From assembly GCA_002705575.1 (NCBI GenBank), contig PAHI01000068.1, positions 1-10,668 of the forward strand: a stretch of 10,668 bases of DNA. The letters run 5' to 3'. The DNA is from Fidelibacterota bacterium. GTDB taxonomy: Bacteria; Marinisomatota; Marinisomatia; SCGC-AAA003-L08; GCA-002719095. Numbering within the stretch: the first letter of the stretch is position 1; each line of letters opens with the position of its first letter. The notes under the pieces are model-generated. The model worked only from the letters and a program-made list of their open reading frames with translations. It had not been told where the DNA came from and made no database searches. The translations under genes and the position numbers were made by a program. This document shows, one piece after another, positions 7,049-10,668 of this stretch.

Positions 7049-8104
7049 ATGAAATTTCTAATAAAAGTTATAAAAAAGTTTTTTGAGCTTGGTGTAATCG
7101 ATTTTTTTAAATTTTGCACAAAAAGATTTAAGGACATTTTTTTTTTAGATTTCTTAACAACTAATTTAATAGACAAAAATCAAGAGATTAAAGCTCCTAT
7201 AATACTTATTTCTCAAATTCAAAGATCAGGGGGTACATTGTTAAGTCAATTATTTGATGGACATAAAGAAATATGTGCATATCCAAATGAACTGACAATT
7301 TGGAGACCAAAGTGGAAACTTAAAAATTTAGATAAAAGGTTTGAAAATTTAGATAATGATTATATTAAATTTTTTGCCTTAAAATCTGAATATAAAAAAG
7401 AATCTAAATCTAAATGGAATAAAACGTATAACTTCTATTTTAATTTAAACGCACAAAAGAAAATATTTAACAATTATTTAATTAAGAAAAATGGGCAGAG
7501 AAATATTTTAAATGCATACTTTACAAGCTTTTTTTATTCATGGCTCAATTACAAAGATAATTTGAGGAAAAAAAAATATGTAAGTATTTTCATACCTAGA
7601 GTAAATATGGAAAATGAAAGTTTAAAATATTTTTTCAAACACTACCCAGACGGAAAGTTTATTACTATCGTTAGAGATCCACTAGATTGGCTTGCGTCAG
7701 CCTTAAAACACGACCCCAAATCTTATAGTGATTTTGAGAGAGCTTTAACTTTATGGAAAAAGTCAACAATATCGTCAATGACTTTAATTAAGAAGAAAAA
7801 TGTAATTGGAATAACTTTTTATGATCTTATAAAAAATACTGAAAAAACAATAAATAAAATTTGCAAAAAAATTGATATAACTCCTGATAGTATCTTAACA
7901 ACTCCAACTTTTAATTCTGAACCAATATTATCAGATTCGAGTTTTAAATCAGTAGAAGGAAAAATAGATAAAAGAACATTGAATAGGAAAAATAATTTTA
8001 AACAAAAAAAGTTTAAAAAACTACTTCAGAAGAAAAACATAAATATTTTATTAAAAGATTGTAATAAATTATATAATCATTTTTATAAATTAACAAAAAT
8101 TTAA
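7049..8104 (+). CDS. Sulfotransferase family protein
   Basis: A 351-residue protein of the PAPS-dependent sulfotransferase fold. After a basic, amphipathic N-terminal stretch (1-40, possible membrane-surface contact), ILISQIQRSGGTLLSQLFD (52-70) carries the P-loop-like 5'-phosphosulfate-binding motif (RSGGTLL), and FITIVRDPLDWLASALKH (204-221) carries the 3'-phosphate-binding motif, with Arg209 and Ser217 in the expected places. It probably transfers sulfate to a hydroxyl of a surface glycan or lipid; the acceptor is unknown. It stands alone on the plus strand between two minus-strand glycan operons. No Shine-Dalgarno precedes the ATG. A TATAAA (7038-7043) lies so close to the start that, if it is the -10, the mRNA would be nearly leaderless. 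In-frame T10 at 7137-7146. Confidence 0.85.
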   Translation: MKFLIKVIKKFFELGVIDFFKFCTKRFKDIFFLDFLTTNLIDKNQEIKAPIILISQIQRSGGTLLSQLFDGHKEICAYPNELTIWRPKWKLKNLDKRFENLDNDYIKFFALKSEYKKESKSKWNKTYNFYFNLNAQKKIFNNYLIKKNGQRNILNAYFTSFFYSWLNYKDNLRKKKYVSIFIPRVNMENESLKYFFKHYPDGKFITIVRDPLDWLASALKHDPKSYSDFERALTLWKKSTISSMTLIKKKNVIGITFYDLIKNTEKTINKICKKIDITPDSILTTPTFNSEPILSDSSFKSVEGKIDKRTLNRKNNFKQKKFKKLLQKKNINILLKDCNKLYNHFYKLTKI

Positions 8105-8110
8105 TTTATA

Positions 8111-8144
8111 AATTTTAAAAAATAATCTGAATTATTTTAAAATT
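8111..8144. terminator. Possible bidirectional terminator hairpin between convergent genes
   Basis: AATTTTAAAAAATAAT (8111-8126) pairs with ATTATTTTAAAATT (8131-8144) around the loop CTGA, giving a 14-base stem with a 2-base bulge. It lies in the 32-base gap between the sulfotransferase stop and the ABC exporter stop and extends a few bases into the exporter's last codons. The symmetrical position suits a two-way terminator, but the stem has no G or C, so its strength is doubtful. Confidence 0.4.
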
Positions 8145-9270
8145 CTATTTTCTCAATTTTGTTACCATTTAGTTTAATAACGTAATCACAATTTTTTAGA
8201 ATATTTAAGTCATGTGATATTATAATTAAGGCCTTATCTTTAAATTTTTGTAATATATAAGACATAACTATTGCTTCATTTTTTTTATCTAAAGAATTAG
8301 TTGCTTCATCTAAAATTAATAAGTTAGATTTTTTTAAGATTGCTCTTGCAATACTCAGTCTTTGCAACTGTCCTCCTGAAAATTTTGATCCCCTCTCTCC
8401 TAGAGATGTTTGCAAACCTTTATCTAGTTTGTTTATAACATCCATTAAATTAAGATTTTTTAGAATATCAAGTATTTCATTATCATCAATTTTTTTGTTT
8501 TCTAATCCAAATATTAAATTTTCTTTTATAGTCGCGTTTATAAAAAATGGTGATTGAGAAACTATAGATAAATTTGATATTAAATAATTATTTTGGATAT
8601 TTTTTTCATCAATATAAATTGATCCTTTGTCGGGCTTTATTAAACCTGAAATAATGTTTATTAAGGTGGACTTACCAGCGCCGCTTTCTCCGTATAAGCC
8701 AATTTTATCATTGTAATTTAATTGAAAATTTAAGTTTTCAAATACTTTGTTATTAGATTCATATTCAAAACTTATATTTTGTAATTTAATGTTTTTAGTA
8801 AGTTTAATTTTATTTGATTTATCGATATTAATTTTCTCTATTTTAATACAAAAATCATGTATTTTTCCTAATACAGGATAATAATACTTATAAGAGTTGT
8901 AACTATTTATAACTTTTCCTATAGATGGTAAAATTTTAAGGCCCGCTGCCAAAAAGACAGCAGCTGAGCTTAATAAAGTTAAATCAAATTCAGTTGTTTC
9001 ATACATATTCGAAATAAAAAAAATAACGATAGATGTTGCAACGATTATCTCTAAAAATGCACGTGGTATTTGAGAAATAAATTTAAAATTTTTACTAGCA
9101 TGCAATGAATTTTTCAAGGTTAAATCAAAATTATTTATAAATAGATCAATGTATCCAGATAATTTTATTTCTTTAATACCACTGATAATATTATTAGTTA
9201 TAAATAATAAATTAGATTCAGAGGATCTTCTGAGCTCTCCAAAATAAAGAATTTTATTCTTCATGAGCAA
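8137..9270 (-). CDS. ABC exporter, C-terminal part (membrane half-domain plus ATPase), out of frame with its N-terminal part
   Basis: This frame encodes the last transmembrane helices and the whole nucleotide-binding domain of an MsbA/PglK-type ABC exporter. Counting from the TTG at 9270, GIKEIKLSG (31-39) and PRAFLE (69-74) resemble PglK-like lipid-linked-oligosaccharide flippases. The ATPase has Walker A GESGAGKS (194-201), Q-loop VSQSPFF (237-243), signature FSGGQ (297-301), Walker B LLILDEA (317-323, catalytic Glu322) and H-loop His353, all intact. It lacks about 200 N-terminal residues, which are encoded just upstream in another frame (9254-9865); removing one base from the T run between them yields a single protein of about 575 residues, the normal length. 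The TTG start is therefore only nominal. Likely role: flipping a lipid-linked glycan built by neighbouring enzymes. The family is secure, the cargo inferred. Confidence 0.85.
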   Translation of the reverse strand: MLMKNKILYFGELRRSSESNLLFITNNIISGIKEIKLSGYIDLFINNFDLTLKNSLHASKNFKFISQIPRAFLEIIVATSIVIFFISNMYETTEFDLTLLSSAAVFLAAGLKILPSIGKVINSYNSYKYYYPVLGKIHDFCIKIEKINIDKSNKIKLTKNIKLQNISFEYESNNKVFENLNFQLNYNDKIGLYGESGAGKSTLINIISGLIKPDKGSIYIDEKNIQNNYLISNLSIVSQSPFFINATIKENLIFGLENKKIDDNEILDILKNLNLMDVINKLDKGLQTSLGERGSKFSGGQLQRLSIARAILKKSNLLILDEATNSLDKKNEAIVMSYILQKFKDKALIIISHDLNILKNCDYVIKLNGNKIEKIEF

Positions 9271-9865
9271 AATTAAGACAAATGAAAAAAAAAAGAACTG
9301 TTACGACTAAAATTAAGCTAGTATTTGTATCGAAAATTAACAAGAAAATTATTATTGAAACTAATAGTAAAAGCTCAACAAATAATATAAGCAATTGTTC
9401 AAAAATTGTAACGATACCACTCATTTCCTCTAAAAATCTCATAATATCAGTAGCTTTAAGTTTAGTTATTTCATAAAAGGGAATTTTAATTATTTTAATT
9501 AAAAATTTTTTTTTTAATCTTAAAAGAATTTTATAAGTAAAATTAGCTTTAAAATAAGCTACATATAATACTAGAATGTTTTTGAAAATAATACTACTAA
9601 TAAAAATAGTCAATAATCCTGAAATTAAATGAAAATTTCTTGTTTCATTAAGAAATTTAAAGGGTGAAATAAATATTATAAAATTCTCAATTAATTTATA
9701 ATTTGCAAGAATATTTTCATTAAAAATAATATTCATGATTGGGAATATAATCCCAATGGATAAAACATCTAAAAAGATTGATAATACAGTTAATGCAATA
9801 AAAATTGTAATATTTATATAATCATGGGCCTCTAAAAAATATTTTATTTGATTATATATTTTCAT
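9254..9865 (-). CDS. ABC exporter, N-terminal transmembrane part, ending early at a frameshift
   Basis: A 203-residue fragment with several strongly hydrophobic segments (about 18-48, 82-104 and 152-193), matching the first membrane helices of a type IV ABC exporter. It ends in HEE-stop right after a homopolymer; its last ten residues after FF (residue 193) are out of frame. The true continuation, reading through one base less, is SFVLILLMKNK and then the frame at 8137-9270, which completes the helix and leads into the second part of the membrane domain. A break in mid-domain argues against two natural subunits. The gene begins 5 bases after the stop of the GT29-like gene, so the two share a transcript. 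If the frameshift is real and not corrected, the exporter is inactive. Confidence 0.8.
   Translation of the reverse strand: MKIYNQIKYFLEAHDYINITIFIALTVLSIFLDVLSIGIIFPIMNIIFNENILANYKLIENFIIFISPFKFLNETRNFHLISGLLTIFISSIIFKNILVLYVAYFKANFTYKILLRLKKKFLIKIIKIPFYEITKLKATDIMRFLEEMSGIVTIFEQLLILFVELLLLVSIIIFLLIFDTNTSLILVVTVLFFFICLNFAHEE
9285..9294 (-). other. T10 (coding strand) homopolymer frameshift in the ABC exporter gene
   Basis: Ten consecutive A on the plus strand read as T10 in the gene. Frame one reads V-L-F-F-F-I-C and stops 13 codons further on; with nine T it would read V-L-F-F-S-F-V-L-I-L-L-M-K and enter the ATPase-containing frame. The shift needed is one base skipped (or two inserted), so ordinary -1 ribosomal slippage would not repair it. 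Confidence 0.8.
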
Positions 9866-9870
9866 TTTAC

Positions 9871-10668
9871 TTAATTATTTTTATATATTTCATAAAATAG
9901 ATTCGAAATTTCTAAGTTATTCATATCAATTATCTCTTTTATATTTTCGTCTACATTTAGCAAATTATACTTATTTAAAAGTCTTACAAAGTTTATATTT
10001 CCAAATAAATCTAACTTTGAATGAGTTAAAAAAGGATTTGTTGTCATGTCTGTATTTATACCTGAATAATTTTTTGTATATATTTTCTTACTTAAATAAA
10101 AATCGAAATTAAAAATTTTAATTTCCTTATATTCATAATGAACTAGATCCATAAGTATATCTTGTAGGAAGCCGTTTGATCCAATTAAATTTATATCGAG
10201 TTTTTTTGTTGATCTAATATTTTTTTCTTTAAATAAATTACTAAAATTTATTCTGGTACAAATAAACTTGTCTTTTTGAAATTTATTTATTCCCTTTTTT
10301 TCTAATTCCTTAAATTTATCTCCATTAAAATAAATTATATCTGTTTTTGAACCAAAAATTTTTTTTTCTTCTTTTGTATGATCAACAAAAGTATTTATTC
10401 TTACTACTAGATCATATTTATCTATTTCATTGCAATGATTTGTTGGTGAATTGCCAGGTCCGACTATTGCAATTCTTTTATTTTTTATTAGATTATAAAA
10501 ATTATCTTCATTATTTTCGTTTTTAATTACTCCTAAATCTAAAAAATTTTTGTGTTTATTGTTTATTAATTTGTAAAGAAATAAATTAATGTTTTTTATA
10601 AAAGGATAACTTAAATGATATTTAAGTGAAAATAATAAATTGAATTTTTTTTTATTTGTTAAATTATA
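9871..10668 (-). CDS. GT29-like (sialyltransferase-like) glycosyltransferase, 5' end cut by the window
   Basis: The frame is open from the right edge to the TAA at 9871, giving 265 visible residues. Numbering from the edge, RIAIVGPGNSPTN (65-77), then EIDKYDLVVRINTF (81-94), then FGSKTDI (105-111) follow the sialylmotif-L pattern of GT29 proteins: VVGxGxS, an IDxxDxVxRxN stretch and G-x-KTD. A second block, GSNGFLQDILM (163-173) followed by IKIFNFDFYL (183-192), matches motif S (S/T-G-x, then GFDF-like), and His216 in THSKLD may be the late conserved histidine. Such enzymes transfer sialic-type sugars from CMP donors, fitting the CMP-nonulosonate genes to the left. It precedes the ABC exporter by 5 bases. 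The ATG at 10152 is internal, not the start. I recognise the family from motifs only; another Rossmann-type glycosyltransferase is possible. Confidence 0.62.
   Translation of the reverse strand, partial: YNLTNKKKFNLLFSLKYHLSYPFIKNINLFLYKLINNKHKNFLDLGVIKNENNEDNFYNLIKNKRIAIVGPGNSPTNHCNEIDKYDLVVRINTFVDHTKEEKKIFGSKTDIIYFNGDKFKELEKKGINKFQKDKFICTRINFSNLFKEKNIRSTKKLDINLIGSNGFLQDILMDLVHYEYKEIKIFNFDFYLSKKIYTKNYSGINTDMTTNPFLTHSKLDLFGNINFVRLLNKYNLLNVDENIKEIIDMNNLEISNLFYEIYKNN

Noticed and set aside
9285..9294. Programmed -1 ribosomal frameshift site like that of dnaX
   Set aside because: A -1 shift leads to the third frame, not to the ATPase frame; one base must be skipped or two added.
8137..9865. Two separate ABC subunits (a membrane protein and an ATPase)
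   Set aside because: The break falls in the middle of the membrane domain at a homopolymer, and the ATPase half still carries several membrane helices; the sum matches one fused exporter.
9871..10152. A short 93-residue gene starting at the ATG at 10152
   Set aside because: The same frame is open upstream to the window edge and carries GT29-like motifs there, so this ATG is internal to a longer gene.
1..10668. CRISPR array, tRNA/rRNA genes, insertion sequences or phage genes
   Set aside because: No spaced direct repeats, no recognisable RNA gene and no transposase or integrase motif were seen; the many short A/T repeats are explained by base composition.

Overview
The window is very AT-rich, with lysine-, isoleucine- and asparagine-rich proteins, very short intergenic gaps, ATGA/TAATG gene junctions and A/T homopolymers up to 14 bases inside genes. 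No rRNA, tRNA, CRISPR array, transposase or phage gene is visible. This fits a streamlined marine bacterium such as a SAR11/Pelagibacterales-type alphaproteobacterium, and a variable surface-polysaccharide region of its genome. The taxon is inferred from composition and gene content; no marker gene is present.

Layout. (1) A minus-strand operon runs from 4007 off the left edge: pseB (UDP-GlcNAc 4,6-dehydratase/5-epimerase), pseC (C4 aminotransferase), a PIG-L deacetylase, a NeuB-family nonulosonate synthase, and the first 55 codons of a sugar-nucleotide epimerase/dehydratase. Junctions are overlaps of 1-4 bases or a gap of 4. (2) An aldo/keto reductase (4121-4981, plus) diverges from pseB, and its 3' end overlaps by 6 bases the end of the next operon. 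(3) A minus-strand pair follows: pseF-like CMP-nonulosonate cytidylyltransferase, then a class III (glutamate-1-semialdehyde-aminomutase-like) aminotransferase (6959 to 4976). (4) A sulfotransferase (7049-8104, plus) diverges from pseF. (5) A second minus-strand unit enters from the right edge: a 5'-truncated gene that I read as a GT29 (sialyltransferase-like) glycosyltransferase, then a PglK/MsbA-type ABC exporter split into two frames at a run of ten T (coding strand).

Taken together, the genes make an activated nine-carbon acidic sugar (CMP-nonulosonate of the pseudaminic/legionaminic/sialic type), probably attach it to a surface glycan (GT29-like enzyme), modify the glycan (sulfotransferase) and move a lipid-linked glycan across the membrane (ABC exporter).

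The most interesting points: a nonulosonate route with pseudaminate-type PseB/PseC/PseF but a NeuB/LegI-looking synthase, no visible PseG or PseH, and three extra enzymes (PIG-L deacetylase, class III aminotransferase, aldo/keto reductase), suggesting an unusual product; a candidate bacterial GT29 transferase a few genes away; and a homopolymer frameshift in the exporter that could be a sequencing error, phase variation or transcriptional slippage.
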